Shown: positions 19,191 to 28,628, counted from the first letter of the stretch. The stretch is DNA of 64,000 nucleotides from CAWGGS01 sp046704745 (GCA_046704745.1 JBJKRL010000024.1:124001-188000), one strand, 5' to 3'. Notes: generated by a model not told the origin, from the sequence alone. Numbers and translations are program-made.

Positions 19191-19220
19191 GCTGGCCCCG
19201 CTCTTTTAAGCGGGGCCAGC
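19191..19220. terminator. bidirectional terminator between malic enzyme gene and folD
   Basis: A perfect 11-bp GC-rich stem (19191-19201 with 19210-19220) has an 8-base loop. The left flank is six A, which becomes a U-run for minus-strand folD transcripts. The right flank has only TTT on the plus strand, so it should work best for folD and also serve the malic enzyme gene. Confidence 0.85.
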
Positions 19221-19251
19221 TTTGCGACTTGTTGAATTAAATTTTAACTCA

Positions 19252-20109
19252 TTACGAATTTTGCATCTCACAGGCCATAATGGTCTGTTTGCAGAGAACC
19301 CAGGTGGTAACAGAACCTACTCCGGCGGGAACCGGAGAAATCTTTTGAACTATGGGTTCTGCCTCAGCAAAATCTACATCACCGCAATATTTTCCGGGAT
19401 TATCGGGATCGGGGTTAATACCGACATCGATGACGATTTGTCCGGGGCTTACATAATTACCTTTGATCATCTTTGCTCTACCCACAGCTGCTATGAGTAT
19501 ATCTGCGTTCTTGCAGACATCTGGCAGGTTTTCGGTTCGGGAGTGACAGATGGTGACCGTTCCGTGTTCCCGTAACAACAACATCGCCAAGGGTTTCCCA
19601 ACGACCAGAGATCTTCCGACGACGACGCACTTTTTGCCTTTGATTTGAATGTCATAATGATGAAGCATGTCCATACAGGCCGTGGGCGTGCAGGGTGGGA
19701 AGCCGGTGGGATCATCTGTGAAAATTTTGGCGGCACCACCGACAGTTAGACAATCTACATCTTTTTCCACCGGGATCAAGGCTCGTATTTTCTTTTCGTT
19801 TAAATGCTTGGGCAAAGGAGAAAACATTAAAATACCGTGCACTTCTTTCATATGCCCAACTTTTTGAACGGCGTCTTCAAATGCTGCCTGTTCGATGTCT
19901 TCCGGGTATTCGAATACTTCCGAATCCATTCCCAGGGCAGCGCAGGTTTTTTTTGCCCCTCCTTCGTAAAACAGGTCGTCAGGCCGTTGTCCAACTCGGA
20001 TGATGCCGAGTTTCGGTGCTAGCCCTTTGGCTTTCAACTCTTCGACCTTGGTGATCAATGTCGCTTTCATGGCGTCAGCCACGGGTTTTCCTTTCAACAT
20101 TTCTGCCAT
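19252..20109 (-). CDS. folD: methylenetetrahydrofolate dehydrogenase/cyclohydrolase FolD
   Basis: The 285-residue product is FolD. The YEGGAKKTC segment supplies the active-site tyrosine and lysine. VVVGRSLVVGKPLAMLLL is the cofactor-binding turn, and PVPAGVGSVTTWVL closes the protein. FolD interconverts methylene-, methenyl- and formyl-tetrahydrofolate. It lies 12 bases downstream of fchA on the same strand, with an AAGGAG site of its own. Pairing with fchA points to a one-carbon pathway in which flux through these steps matters, such as the methyl branch of the reductive acetyl-CoA route or formate assimilation; that is inference, since no other genes of the route are here. Confidence 0.96.
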   Translation of the reverse strand: MAEMLKGKPVADAMKATLITKVEELKAKGLAPKLGIIRVGQRPDDLFYEGGAKKTCAALGMDSEVFEYPEDIEQAAFEDAVQKVGHMKEVHGILMFSPLPKHLNEKKIRALIPVEKDVDCLTVGGAAKIFTDDPTGFPPCTPTACMDMLHHYDIQIKGKKCVVVGRSLVVGKPLAMLLLREHGTVTICHSRTENLPDVCKNADILIAAVGRAKMIKGNYVSPGQIVIDVGINPDPDNPGKYCGDVDFAEAEPIVQKISPVPAGVGSVTTWVLCKQTIMACEMQNS

Positions 20110-20121
20110 CGTAACATCTCC

Positions 20122-20754
20122 TTATTTGGTCAATTTTGCTAATACAAGGGCCAAGGTTTCATCTGCAATTTTGGAACCGGTGTTGAGCAATTCTTCCATC
20201 TCTTTACGGGTTGCGTTGCAAAATTCCTGATCCTTGATGGTATTGAGGTTAATGATTACGTTCAGACTTCCTGAAATCAAAGCGCTTTTAAGAAATACAA
20301 CGCCACAGCCAACATCGGAGATGGCGATCATGGTACCAATTTCACCCATTCTGGCATGAATTTTTATTCCCTCAAAGGCTGCCCGCATAATCTCCATAGG
20401 AACTCCGCATGCTACTTTGCAACAGTTCTCCATGGTTTCTTCCTTGTATTTAGCTTCTTGAGGGGTGGTTTTCGGAAGACTGTAAGCCTTGGACAAAGGT
20501 TCAAAGACCTCGGCGTCCTTATCAACTAGCCTCTTAAGCTTTGCTATGATGTCCTCACCTTGAGCAATAAGGTCTTTTGCTTCCCCTTCCACGTCGGCAT
20601 ATTTTTTCTTACCGACAGTAAGGTTTCCCACCATATTGGAAAGGGCCATTCCGATGGCGCCTCCCATTGCAGCTGCGCCTCCTCCTCCTGGGACAGGTGC
20701 TTTTGATGCAAGTACTTCGATGAATGCCGAACAGGTTTGCTCTACCATTGTCAT
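20122..20754 (-). CDS. fchA: methenyltetrahydrofolate cyclohydrolase (FchA, cyclodeaminase fold)
   Basis: The 210-residue protein belongs to the formiminotransferase-cyclodeaminase C-terminal family. Diagnostic is the early glycine-rich segment APVPGGGGAAAMGGAIG (residues 19-35), followed by an all-helical body. In acetogens and other anaerobes the stand-alone form (FchA) hydrolyses methenyl-tetrahydrofolate to formyl-tetrahydrofolate. The neighbouring FolD usually also has cyclohydrolase activity, so the pair may be redundant or FolD may act mainly as dehydrogenase. AAAGGAG seven bases before ATG 20754 fixes the start. A candidate promoter is at 20930-20959. Confidence 0.93.
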   Translation of the reverse strand: MTMVEQTCSAFIEVLASKAPVPGGGGAAAMGGAIGMALSNMVGNLTVGKKKYADVEGEAKDLIAQGEDIIAKLKRLVDKDAEVFEPLSKAYSLPKTTPQEAKYKEETMENCCKVACGVPMEIMRAAFEGIKIHARMGEIGTMIAISDVGCGVVFLKSALISGSLNVIINLNTIKDQEFCNATRKEMEELLNTGSKIADETLALVLAKLTK

Positions 20755-21129
20755 TTTCGTTCTCCTTTCTGATTTATAGTGGCATGGAGGTCAATTCCTT
20801 CAAATGTGCGATAATCATTTATTGCAATTCCAAGGTTTGACCCTGTTCCTAAAGACTGTACCTTACAAACAATCGCATCTTTTATATTCCGATGAGGTTT
20901 GTCCTTATCGATTTTAACCTTTACGGGGATTTACATTGACCTTTCCTTATAACAGTCAACAAGTATCACGGCAATATTTTAAATGTTTTTTTCAGCAAGA
21001 GTCTTCTATACAACGGGTAATACCGTGAAAAGAGATTGAGAGAAAAAAAGAGATCAAGTATTAGTTATAAGAGAGTTGAAATAAAAGGACACTGATCGAT
21101 AACTGGTCTGAATCCATTCCAGCCTTCTC
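20755..21129. other. leader of fchA and gap behind dusB
   Basis: No supported gene lies in these 375 bases. The part next to fchA would be an mRNA leader of about 170 bases if the promoter at 20930-20959 is used. A 60-codon frame at 20751-20930 (minus) is open and ends in the ATGA of fchA but has no ATG, GTG or TTG. I do not see a known riboswitch. Confidence 0.5.
20930..20959 (-). promoter_or_regulatory. candidate promoter of fchA-folD
   Basis: On the minus strand TTGACT (20954-20959) and TGTAAA (20930-20935) are 18 bases apart. They match consensus at five and four of six positions. The location, upstream of the two-gene operon and downstream of dusB, is sensible. Confidence 0.4.
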
Positions 21130-22083
21130 TTATTCCCGATTGAGGATCTCAAATTGCAACGAAATGAGATTCTGTTTCAATACCGAATAACTCGTGCTTT
21201 CGTAAATTTTTTTTCTCAAAAAAGCGCTTCCGGGAATATGTTTAAAATATCTCCCAATGATATTTTTGAGGGAACCGAGCATACGATCTGTTGGGTGCAG
21301 ATGGTTGTCGATGAGCTCCAGGTGCCGAAATACTCCAGTCATAACCGATGGGAAATCTGTAGGTTTCCCAGATTCTTGGAATACCCAGGGATTTCCTAAG
21401 GCGGCTCTTCCTACCATGACGCCGTCGCATCCTGTTTCATCCATCAGAGTGATTCCCTCATGGTAGGTTGTAATATCGCCATTGCCGATAACGGGAATTG
21501 ACACCGCTTGTTTTACCTGGGAAATAATGTGGTGGTCCGCTCTGCCGCTAAAACCTTGTGCCCAGGTTCGTCCATGTATTGTTATGGCTGAAGCACCTGC
21601 ATCTTCGGCCATTTTGGCAAAGGAGACTGCATTGATATGAGTTGAGTCGATTCCGGAACGAAATTTGACCGTTACCGGCAATCCGCTGCATTCTCGAACG
21701 TTGACAATAATTTTTTCAGCTAATAGTGGATTTGCCATCAAAGCAACGCCGGCACCGTTTTTTGTCACTTTTCGAACAGGACAACCCATGTTGATATCGA
21801 TACAGTCGGGTGAAAATCCGGCAAGGCATGCAGCTGCCTTTCCCATAATATCAGGATCGGCTCCAAAAAGTTGAAATGCAGTTGGACGTTCTTCAGGAGT
21901 TGAGGCAAACATAGACAATGTTTTTTTTTGCCCATAAATAACACCGTGGCAGCTAATCATTTCAGAAACACACATTCCTGCACCATACTCACGGCAGAGC
22001 AGGCGAAATGGGAGGTCTGAATACCCGGCAAGAGGAGCAAGGAAAAAAGGCGGATCTATTATACAACCAGAAATATGTAACAT
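21130..22083 (-). CDS. dusB: tRNA-dihydrouridine synthase (DusB type)
   Basis: The 317-residue flavoprotein has the Dus motifs: PFFLAPLAGYSDLPFR at residues 12-27, DINMGCPVRKVTKNGAG with the catalytic cysteine, TVKFRSG, ITIHGRTWAQGFSG, and VIGNGDI followed by GCDGVMVGRAALGNPW for FMN phosphate binding. It reduces uridines in the D-loop of tRNA using FMN and NADPH. The NMGCPV-x-K-V layout and length fit the DusB branch. It follows lptE on the same strand, with a 100-base gap. Confidence 0.94.
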   Translation of the reverse strand: MLHISGCIIDPPFFLAPLAGYSDLPFRLLCREYGAGMCVSEMISCHGVIYGQKKTLSMFASTPEERPTAFQLFGADPDIMGKAAACLAGFSPDCIDINMGCPVRKVTKNGAGVALMANPLLAEKIIVNVRECSGLPVTVKFRSGIDSTHINAVSFAKMAEDAGASAITIHGRTWAQGFSGRADHHIISQVKQAVSIPVIGNGDITTYHEGITLMDETGCDGVMVGRAALGNPWVFQESGKPTDFPSVMTGVFRHLELIDNHLHPTDRMLGSLKNIIGRYFKHIPGSAFLRKKIYESTSYSVLKQNLISLQFEILNRE

Positions 22084-22183
22084 GAAATGGATGGCTACCG
22101 GAAGAAGGGTTGCCTTTGGAAAGATAGACTTGCGAATCTCATCTCATCACAAGTGTACTGTATTGCAAAACAGTATTTGTACT

Positions 22184-22717
22184 TTATTTGACTTTCAAAT
22201 GTCTTAATTTACTAAGGGTACGAAGATAGATATCTTCCGAGAGATCGTCGATAATCTTATCTAATGCCTTGGATTCATTGTCGCTGGTCACTGTACTGTC
22301 GCTACTGATCGCATATGTTTCAGAGTAAATCTTATTTGGGACTTCTATGAGAATTTTATCTGACTTCATATTCTTAAGTATATAGCGTACTGTCAGCCGC
22401 ACCTTGGCCTGAGTGGTTATATTATTAACGCCATAGGTAAGACTTGGAATATCGATTGATATGATCTCACCGGCAAGGATCATATCGGCTCCAGCTTTGT
22501 CTCTTTGGACTTTGATGGAGCCGCTTTTTTGATACCATTTAATCAGGGATACATAAATCTTTGAATCAAGGTTTAATTCACTTGTTCTGTTTTGCCAGTT
22601 GCTAATATAGAGAGATAATTCAGGGCCGTTATAAACATAGGGATTATGATATCCGCAAGAAGATGGGAGGAAGATCAACAGAATATAGAACGGCAGAAAG
22701 CGGATTAACGATTTCAA
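22184..22717 (-). CDS. lptE: LptE-like LPS-assembly lipoprotein
   Basis: The 177-residue protein begins with a lipoprotein signal: a basic start, a hydrophobic stretch, and the lipobox LPSSC with cysteine at about residue 21. The body follows the LptE pattern GYHNPYVYNGPELSLYISNWQNRT, split here as GYHNPY and SLYISNWQNRT, then a secretin-like helix and a beta-rich part. LptE plugs the LptD barrel that inserts lipopolysaccharide into the outer membrane. The leuS-lptE order is common in proteobacteria and strengthens a weakly conserved match. No lptD is in the window. Confidence 0.8.
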   Translation of the reverse strand: MKSLIRFLPFYILLIFLPSSCGYHNPYVYNGPELSLYISNWQNRTSELNLDSKIYVSLIKWYQKSGSIKVQRDKAGADMILAGEIISIDIPSLTYGVNNITTQAKVRLTVRYILKNMKSDKILIEVPNKIYSETYAISSDSTVTSDNESKALDKIIDDLSEDIYLRTLSKLRHLKVK

Positions 22718-22803
22718 TGGCAGTCTCCATTACAAGAAGTTTTTCGGTTGATTGCTGTTATTTCCATTGGACCAACAATTGCGGAATTGTCCGTATAATA
22801 GTA

Positions 22804-25296
22804 TTAAACAACAATATTCACAAGTTTCTTCTTAATAATGATGGTCTTTTTTATAGTCTTAGAATTAATGAATTTTATGGCATTTTCATCTGTTAGAGCC
22901 TGTCTTTCAAGTACATCGTCTTCAATATCGGCAGGAACCTGAAGACGGGAACGCACTTTACCGTTGACCTGTACGACAATGGTCAGCATATCTTCTTTCG
23001 CCGCATCCTCATCAAAAGTCGGCCAGGGTTCTTTTTCAATGGATGTTGTGTGGCCGCAGTATTCCCACATTTCAGCACTGAAATGGGGAACCATGGGAGA
23101 AAGTAAAAGAATAATGGTATTTATCGCCTTTTGTATTACCTGATTCTCAGGACGCTCTATTTGTCCGTCTTCACAGGAGGAGGAAAGAATATTGAAGAGT
23201 TCCATTATGGCGCTGATGGCCGTATTAAAATGGAAATTGTTTTCAATATCCTGCGTGACTTTGCGAATGGTCTGATGCATCTTGCGGTTTATCGTCCGTC
23301 CACTTTCAGACAAGTTTTGCTGCAGGATTTCAGGTGCTGAAGAGGCCTGGGCATGGCTTATGATAAAGCGGTAGACACGGTTAAGAAATCTCGATGCTCC
23401 CTCAACGCCTTGAGCGCTCCACTCAAGGTCTTTCTCCGGTGGGGCGGCAAAAAGACTGAAGAGACGAACTGTATCGGCACCGTATTCGTTGATCAGATCA
23501 TTGGGATCAACGACATTGCCTTTAGACTTCGACATCTTCATTCCGTCTTTGATAACCATACCTTGGGTTAAAAGATTGGTGAAGGGTTCGTCAATTTCAA
23601 GGTAGCCGAGGTCTCTTAAGACTTTGGTAAAGAATCGCGAATAGAGAAGATGAAAAATCGCATGCTCAACCCCACCTATATACTGATCAACGGGTAGCCA
23701 AAAAGATGCTTTTAGAGGATCAAGAGGAGACTCGGTATATCGAGGGCTGGCAAATCTGGCGAAATACCAGGATGATTCAACAAAAGTATCCATGGTATCG
23801 GTCTCTCTTCGAGCCTCATTCCCGCAGGATGGACAGATGGCTGTATAAAAAGATTCTCGCTGATCGAGAGGGGCGCATTCGTTGTGGCTCGTATCAGTAT
23901 CTTCGGGGAGAACGACTGGTAGTTGTTCCACTGGTACCGGTTGGATTCCGCAGGCATCGCATGAGATCATTGGTATTGGCGCACCCCAATAACGCTGTCT
24001 CGATATTCCCCAGTCACGCAGTCTATAGGTGATATGAGCCTTTCCGAATCCTTGTTGTTGGGCGTACCGAATGATCTCTCCTTGGGCCGTGGTTGATTCC
24101 ATGGTGCTGAAAGTGCCGGAAGCGGCAAGTATACCTGGTATAACCGAGGCTTGAGTCATTGTATCAGCATCCAATGTCTGCCCTTCAGGAATGACAACCG
24201 GCAGGATCGGCAGTGAATATTTTTGCGCAAACTCAAAGTCCCGTTGATCGTGAGCCGGAACAGCCATAACCGCACCGGTTCCATATTCCATCAGGACAAA
24301 ATTGGCGATATAAATCGGGATTTTTTTGCTGGTGAAGGGATTGATGCAGTAGCGACCTGTAAAGATACCTTCCTTTTCAACTTCGACTTCGAGGATGTGT
24401 TTTTGTTTTTCATTTATTATTCTAGTTGCGAATGCCTTGATCTGTGCCTCATTGTCAGACCCTGCGATTAAGGTTTCAAGCAGGGGATGTTCAGGCGCAA
24501 TCGAAAGAAAGGTAACTCCAAAAATGGTGTCGGGGCGGGTTGTGAAAATAGGGATAACCTCATCCATTCCTGCAACTTTAAAATCACATAAAAGTCCTGT
24601 AGATTTGCCAATCCAGTTGCGTTGCATGGTTAGGACTTTTTCTGGCCAACCCGCCAGATTATCAAGGTCGGCAAGCAATTCCTCAGCATAATCGGTTATT
24701 TTAAAGAACCAGCCGTGCATTTTTCGTGGAGTGACAGTCTCGCCGCAACGCCAACAGGCCCCTTCCTCAACTTGTTCGTTTGCAAGAACGGTTTGGCAGG
24801 AGTTACACCAGTTTACAGTCGTCGCCTTTCTATAGATCAAACCCTTTTTATACATCTGGAGAAAAAGGAGCTGTTCCCAGGCATAATATTTAACATTGCA
24901 GGTGGCAATTTCACGGTCCCAATCATAGGAAAGACCTAATTGCCGTAGTTGATTGCGCATGTAGGCAATATTGTCGTATGTCCACTTTGCAGGATGTGTT
25001 TTATGTTTTATGGCAGCGTTTTCGGCGGGAAGACCAAAGGCATCCCAGCCCATGGGATGGAGGACATTGTATCCTCGCAGACGTTTGTATCTGGCAATTA
25101 CATCGCCAATGGAATAATTTCGGACATGCCCCATATGTATACGACCGGAAGGGTATGGGAACATTTCAAGCACATAATATTTGGGCTTTTCTTTTTCTTC
25201 TCCAACGCTAAAGGTATTGTGGCTGAGCCACCGGCTTTGCCATTTAGCTTCAATGGTCTTGAAATCATATCTTTCATTTGAAAATGTGCCGCTCAT
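22804..25296 (-). CDS. leuS: leucyl-tRNA synthetase
   Basis: The 830-residue class I synthetase has HMGH at residues 54-57 in the PYPSGRIHMGHVRNYSIGD block, an editing domain in the middle with FTTRPDTIFG, and KMSKSKGNVV near residue 587. The anticodon-binding and C-terminal extensions are complete. It charges leucine tRNA in the cytoplasm. GAGG eight bases upstream supports the ATG at 25296. It sits between dnaB and lptE on one strand. No T-box-like leader is visible in the 76 bases before it. Confidence 0.97.
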   Translation of the reverse strand: MSGTFSNERYDFKTIEAKWQSRWLSHNTFSVGEEKEKPKYYVLEMFPYPSGRIHMGHVRNYSIGDVIARYKRLRGYNVLHPMGWDAFGLPAENAAIKHKTHPAKWTYDNIAYMRNQLRQLGLSYDWDREIATCNVKYYAWEQLLFLQMYKKGLIYRKATTVNWCNSCQTVLANEQVEEGACWRCGETVTPRKMHGWFFKITDYAEELLADLDNLAGWPEKVLTMQRNWIGKSTGLLCDFKVAGMDEVIPIFTTRPDTIFGVTFLSIAPEHPLLETLIAGSDNEAQIKAFATRIINEKQKHILEVEVEKEGIFTGRYCINPFTSKKIPIYIANFVLMEYGTGAVMAVPAHDQRDFEFAQKYSLPILPVVIPEGQTLDADTMTQASVIPGILAASGTFSTMESTTAQGEIIRYAQQQGFGKAHITYRLRDWGISRQRYWGAPIPMISCDACGIQPVPVEQLPVVLPEDTDTSHNECAPLDQRESFYTAICPSCGNEARRETDTMDTFVESSWYFARFASPRYTESPLDPLKASFWLPVDQYIGGVEHAIFHLLYSRFFTKVLRDLGYLEIDEPFTNLLTQGMVIKDGMKMSKSKGNVVDPNDLINEYGADTVRLFSLFAAPPEKDLEWSAQGVEGASRFLNRVYRFIISHAQASSAPEILQQNLSESGRTINRKMHQTIRKVTQDIENNFHFNTAISAIMELFNILSSSCEDGQIERPENQVIQKAINTIILLLSPMVPHFSAEMWEYCGHTTSIEKEPWPTFDEDAAKEDMLTIVVQVNGKVRSRLQVPADIEDDVLERQALTDENAIKFINSKTIKKTIIIKKKLVNIVV

Positions 25297-25372
25297 GCTT
25301 GCTGCCTCTTGGTGAATAATTCTCAGCCAAATGGAAAAAATATTTGCCTTTTGGAAGGAGGATAATGTTGGA

Positions 25373-26755
25373 TTAAGTGTACGGCTCGTCGAATGTAGTC
25401 ATGTTTTCAAACATAGTGAATTCTTTAAGAAATGTCAATTTTACACTCCCCGTTGGGCCATTTCGCTGTTTGCCGATAATGATTTCTGCAGTTCCCTTAT
25501 CAGGGTTGTCTTCGGATTTGTTGTAAACCTCATCTCTATAGATAAAACAGATCACATCCGCATCCTGTTCGATGGCCCCAGACTCACGGAGGTCCGACAT
25601 CATCGGTCTTTTATCGGTTCTGCTTTCCAGACCGCGATTTAGCTGAGAAAGAGCAAGGACAGGTACTTTGTATTCTTTTGCCAAGGCCTTTAAAGAACGC
25701 GATATCTCACTTATTTCCTGTGTTCTGTTTTCAATTGAACTCCTGCCTCGCATGAGTTGGAGATAATCCACCATGATCAAGCCAATTTCGTATTGTGAGG
25801 CAAGACGGCGAACTTTTGCCCGCATTTCAAGAATTGAGATGGCAGGAGTATCATCGATAAAAATGGGGGCATCAGAGAGCATTCCCACGGCGCGGGTTAA
25901 TTTAGGCCAATCATCGGTATTAAGTCTTCCTGTACGGATACGATGAGAATCTATTCTACCGACCGAACTAAGCAGACGCATGGCCAACTGTTCTTTTGAC
26001 ATCTCAAGGCTGAAGATGCCGACGCCGATTTTTTCAACAAGAGCGGCATGCTGAGCAATGTTCATTGCAAAAGCAGTTTTTCCCATGGAAGGCCTTCCTG
26101 CAAGAATTATCAAGTCCGAAGCTTGAAGGCCGGCTGTCATCTTGTCTATTTCATAGTATCCGGTGGGGACACCTGTAATGAGCTCCTGCCTTTTAAAAAG
26201 TTTTTCAACCGTCTGGAAAGCGGAGGGAATGATATCAGTAAGTGCTACGAAATTCTGACTGCTTTTTCGACCTGCTATCTCAAAGATTGCCTGTTCGGCT
26301 TCGTCAACGAGATTATCAATATCGCCCTGTTCATCATAACATCTGGTCGCAATCTCAGTATTGACCTGAATGAGATTTCGCAAAATGGCTTTTTGCCGGA
26401 TTATACGAGCATAGGAACCAAGGTTTACAGTAACTGGGACAATTGAAGTCAAAGTCGCCAGATAAGCCGCCCCGCCGATTTCATCAAGCTGATTTTTATC
26501 TTTTAATAGATTGGTTACAGTTATTAGGTCTTGAGGTTCGTTTTTCTCAAAAAGTGCAACAATTGCCTCAAATATTACCTTATGGTTATTTTTATAAAAG
26601 TCAGTCGGACTGAGAATTTCGAGAACAGTGCTAAGAGATTTGTCTTTGAGTAAAAGAGAGCCGAGTACAGATTGTTCCGCCTCAATATTCTGGGGTGGAA
26701 TTTTTGCGGAAGCGGGCATTATGCTTTTTAGTACCGATGAAGGATGCTCTGGCAT
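25373..26755 (-). CDS. dnaB: replicative DNA helicase DnaB
   Basis: The 460-residue product has the DnaB N-terminal domain (IPPQNIEAEQSVLGSLL near the start) and a RecA-like C-terminal ATPase. Walker A GRPSMGKT is at about residues 215-222, followed by GIFSLEMSKEQLAMR. IMVDYLQLM is Walker B, and LSQLNRG and SDLRESGAIEQDAD are the late motifs. It unwinds DNA ahead of the fork as a hexamer. I chose ATG 26755 over an in-frame TTG four codons earlier. It lies downstream of the rplI terminator, as in many bacteria where dnaB follows the S6 operon. No intein is present. Confidence 0.96.
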   Translation of the reverse strand: MPEHPSSVLKSIMPASAKIPPQNIEAEQSVLGSLLLKDKSLSTVLEILSPTDFYKNNHKVIFEAIVALFEKNEPQDLITVTNLLKDKNQLDEIGGAAYLATLTSIVPVTVNLGSYARIIRQKAILRNLIQVNTEIATRCYDEQGDIDNLVDEAEQAIFEIAGRKSSQNFVALTDIIPSAFQTVEKLFKRQELITGVPTGYYEIDKMTAGLQASDLIILAGRPSMGKTAFAMNIAQHAALVEKIGVGIFSLEMSKEQLAMRLLSSVGRIDSHRIRTGRLNTDDWPKLTRAVGMLSDAPIFIDDTPAISILEMRAKVRRLASQYEIGLIMVDYLQLMRGRSSIENRTQEISEISRSLKALAKEYKVPVLALSQLNRGLESRTDKRPMMSDLRESGAIEQDADVICFIYRDEVYNKSEDNPDKGTAEIIIGKQRNGPTGSVKLTFLKEFTMFENMTTFDEPYT

Positions 26756-26789
26756 TGTTCTCAGCAAAAAATAAAGAGTTAATCAAATA

Positions 26790-26826
26790 AAAACACACCT
26801 CTGAGAAAAGCCCCAAGGTGTGTTTT
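26790..26826 (-). terminator. terminator of the rpsF-rplI operon
   Basis: An 11-bp stem (26790-26800 with 26816-26826) closes a 15-base loop. On the minus strand it is followed by a T-rich run. It lies between rplI and dnaB, so dnaB either has its own promoter or receives only read-through. Confidence 0.8.
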
Positions 26827-26874
26827 CGGCAAGAGGAAATTCACTTGCCTGGCATCATGCAATGCTTTGCTGAT

Positions 26875-27330
26875 CTATTCCCCTGAACCCTGGGCTATGA
26901 CCTTTATTATAATCGGGGTGATCAAGTCAAAACCAACTTTGATATTTACGGTCGTTTCGCCGAGAGTTTTTATAGGTTCAGATAAAAGAACCATTTTTTT
27001 CTCGACAGTTATATTTAAAGCAGCAAGTTTTTCGCAGATATCATTACTTGTAACGGAACCGAAAAGTTTCTCGTCATCACCTGCTAATTGTTGAATTTCC
27101 AGTACGATTCCGGCAAGTTTTTTTGACAACTTTTCAGCTTCTTTGCGTTGCTCAGCAATACGAGTTTCAATAACGGCTCGATTTTTGTCTAGAATTGCGA
27201 TGTTTTCGGCGTTGGCAACAACGGCTTTTCCTTGGGGCAAAAGATAGTTTCGTCCATATCCGGGTTTTACGGTGACAACATCGCCTTCTTGTCCGAGGCT
27301 GGTAATCGTTTCTTTAAGAATGAGCTTCAT
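26875..27330 (-). CDS. rplI: 50S ribosomal protein L9
   Basis: The 151-residue protein is L9. The N-terminal domain has MKLILKETITSLGQEGDVV and VKPGYGRNYLLPQGKA. A long connecting helix (about residues 45-75) leads to the C-terminal rRNA-binding domain with LFGSVTSNDI. L9 binds 23S rRNA near the L1 stalk base and affects frame maintenance. It is the last gene of the S6 operon before a terminator. A ribosome site is seen in the AGGAG of the short upstream gap. Confidence 0.97.
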   Translation of the reverse strand: MKLILKETITSLGQEGDVVTVKPGYGRNYLLPQGKAVVANAENIAILDKNRAVIETRIAEQRKEAEKLSKKLAGIVLEIQQLAGDDEKLFGSVTSNDICEKLAALNITVEKKMVLLSEPIKTLGETTVNIKVGFDLITPIIIKVIAQGSGE

Positions 27331-27403
27331 TTGGTGACTCCTTATAATAATTATAGGATGTTAATCCGATTGTGAGTGATTGGAATGGTATTTGATATCC
27401 TCG

Positions 27404-28357
27404 TCATGCCGATTGGTTTAAACGTCGCAAGTCCAACCAGGTATCTGCTATCCCGATGATGAGAAGAATCAAGGTTCCTGTTGATTGGATAACAGCCAAT
27501 ATGTAGAGTGGGATACGAAAAAACAATGGCATATTCCATTTATTAAGATAAAAGACGACAATAGAAAGTCCCTGAAAAATAAATAAAATACTTACCAATA
27601 TCAATAAATTAATCCCGATATTTCCCAACAAGGATAAAGGCGCGAGAGCAAGCACTGCTGAAAAGATCTCTGCCCATATCAATTTGTCCGGCAGCCTCCA
27701 CAGTTTGTATTCAGGCCAGGGGGCCCGGCCTGTAAATTTCAGAGCCAGACGGTTTCCGTAAACCATTGTCAGCCAGACGGTTAAAAGGACAAAATTACTC
27801 AACACAGCCGGTAAAATTACCGGGAAGAGTGTCTTCGTCCGGGTAAGCATCTGCTCGATCAAAATTAAAGAATCGACAGGAATGGTTTTATTATGCCTAT
27901 ATGTCTTAAGAAGAAAATCCAGCCAATTCTGTACATCGTGAATCAGAGCTGAATAAGAAAAAGCACTATTTACTGCAACAAGTCCTCCCCAAAAGGCAAG
28001 CCAGCAGATCCCCAAGGCGAGTGTTGCTTTGAGACCTGTCATCAACTGACCATCTGATCTCGCGGCACACCGAGCAATAACATAACCGGATGGAACCGAC
28101 GCTAAAGCGATAAGATAGAATGGCAGTGTTCGCAGTAGAATGCAGACAATTAAGGCGAGAGCAGCACCTTGAAAAACTATCTTATTTCCAGAGTTCCAAC
28201 CAAAAATATATAAAAAAACAAATGTTATCAGCGGAACAAAACCATTGATCCAAAAAAATAATGGCCATTGAACGCCGGGTAATATGAGAACCGTAGAGAA
28301 AAGGAATACATGTTGGAAAATGCTGATTCCATCAGGTTTCCTTTCAACCTGGCTCAC
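27404..28357 (-). CDS. DUF2232 family membrane protein in the S6 operon
   Basis: The 317-residue protein is mostly hydrophobic with about eight membrane segments, matching DUF2232 (YybS-like). Proteins of this family often lie between rpsR and rplI, exactly as here. The function is unknown; the location in the inner membrane follows from the sequence. I place the start at GTG 28357, where AAGGAG lies nine bases upstream (28367-28372). A GTG at 28444 would overlap rpsR by 65 bases and has no such site. The chosen start leaves 22 bases after the rpsR stop. Confidence 0.82.
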   Translation of the reverse strand: MSQVERKPDGISIFQHVFLFSTVLILPGVQWPLFFWINGFVPLITFVFLYIFGWNSGNKIVFQGAALALIVCILLRTLPFYLIALASVPSGYVIARCAARSDGQLMTGLKATLALGICWLAFWGGLVAVNSAFSYSALIHDVQNWLDFLLKTYRHNKTIPVDSLILIEQMLTRTKTLFPVILPAVLSNFVLLTVWLTMVYGNRLALKFTGRAPWPEYKLWRLPDKLIWAEIFSAVLALAPLSLLGNIGINLLILVSILFIFQGLSIVVFYLNKWNMPLFFRIPLYILAVIQSTGTLILLIIGIADTWLDLRRLNQSA

Positions 28358-28379
28358 GCCGTTTAGCTCCTTAACTTTC

Positions 28380-28628
28380 TTAACTCTGGACAGAACCGGA
28401 GTAAGGGAGAAGAGCAATGTGACGTGCTCTTTTAATTGCTTCACAGAGTTGTCTCTGATGGGTTGCGCATGTTCCGACTATTCTTCGGGGAATAATTTTA
28501 CCCCTTTCTGAAACAAAATTTTTTAGTGTCTTAACATCCTTGTAGTCAATAGAAAGTTCCTTGTCAGCACAAAATCTGCAAACTTTTTTTCTTGAGAATA
28601 TTTTTTGTGGTCGTTGGGTCATTGTCAA
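28380..28628 (-). CDS. rpsR: 30S ribosomal protein S18
   Basis: The 82-residue product is S18. It has KKVCRFCADKE near the N-terminus with a C-x2-C pair (C17 and C20 by count, the zinc-binding form), IDYKDVKTLKNFVSERGKI, and the PRRIVGTCATHQRQL block. S18 pairs with S6 on the platform of the small subunit. It lies 136 bases downstream of rpsF; this gap contains a hairpin AGCTTTT/AAAAGCT (28706-28744) of unknown role. Confidence 0.97.
   Translation of the reverse strand: MTMTQRPQKIFSRKKVCRFCADKELSIDYKDVKTLKNFVSERGKIIPRRIVGTCATHQRQLCEAIKRARHIALLPYSGSVQS

Noticed and set aside
20751..20930. 60-codon open frame on the minus strand ending in the fchA start (ATGA), with a protein-like composition
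   Set aside because: It has no ATG, GTG or TTG codon and begins right at a stop. A frame this long is expected by chance at this scale, and it coincides with the probable mRNA leader.
22718..25372. T-box or leader-peptide control of leuS
   Set aside because: The 76-base gap upstream of leuS is too short for a T-box and contains no such motif.
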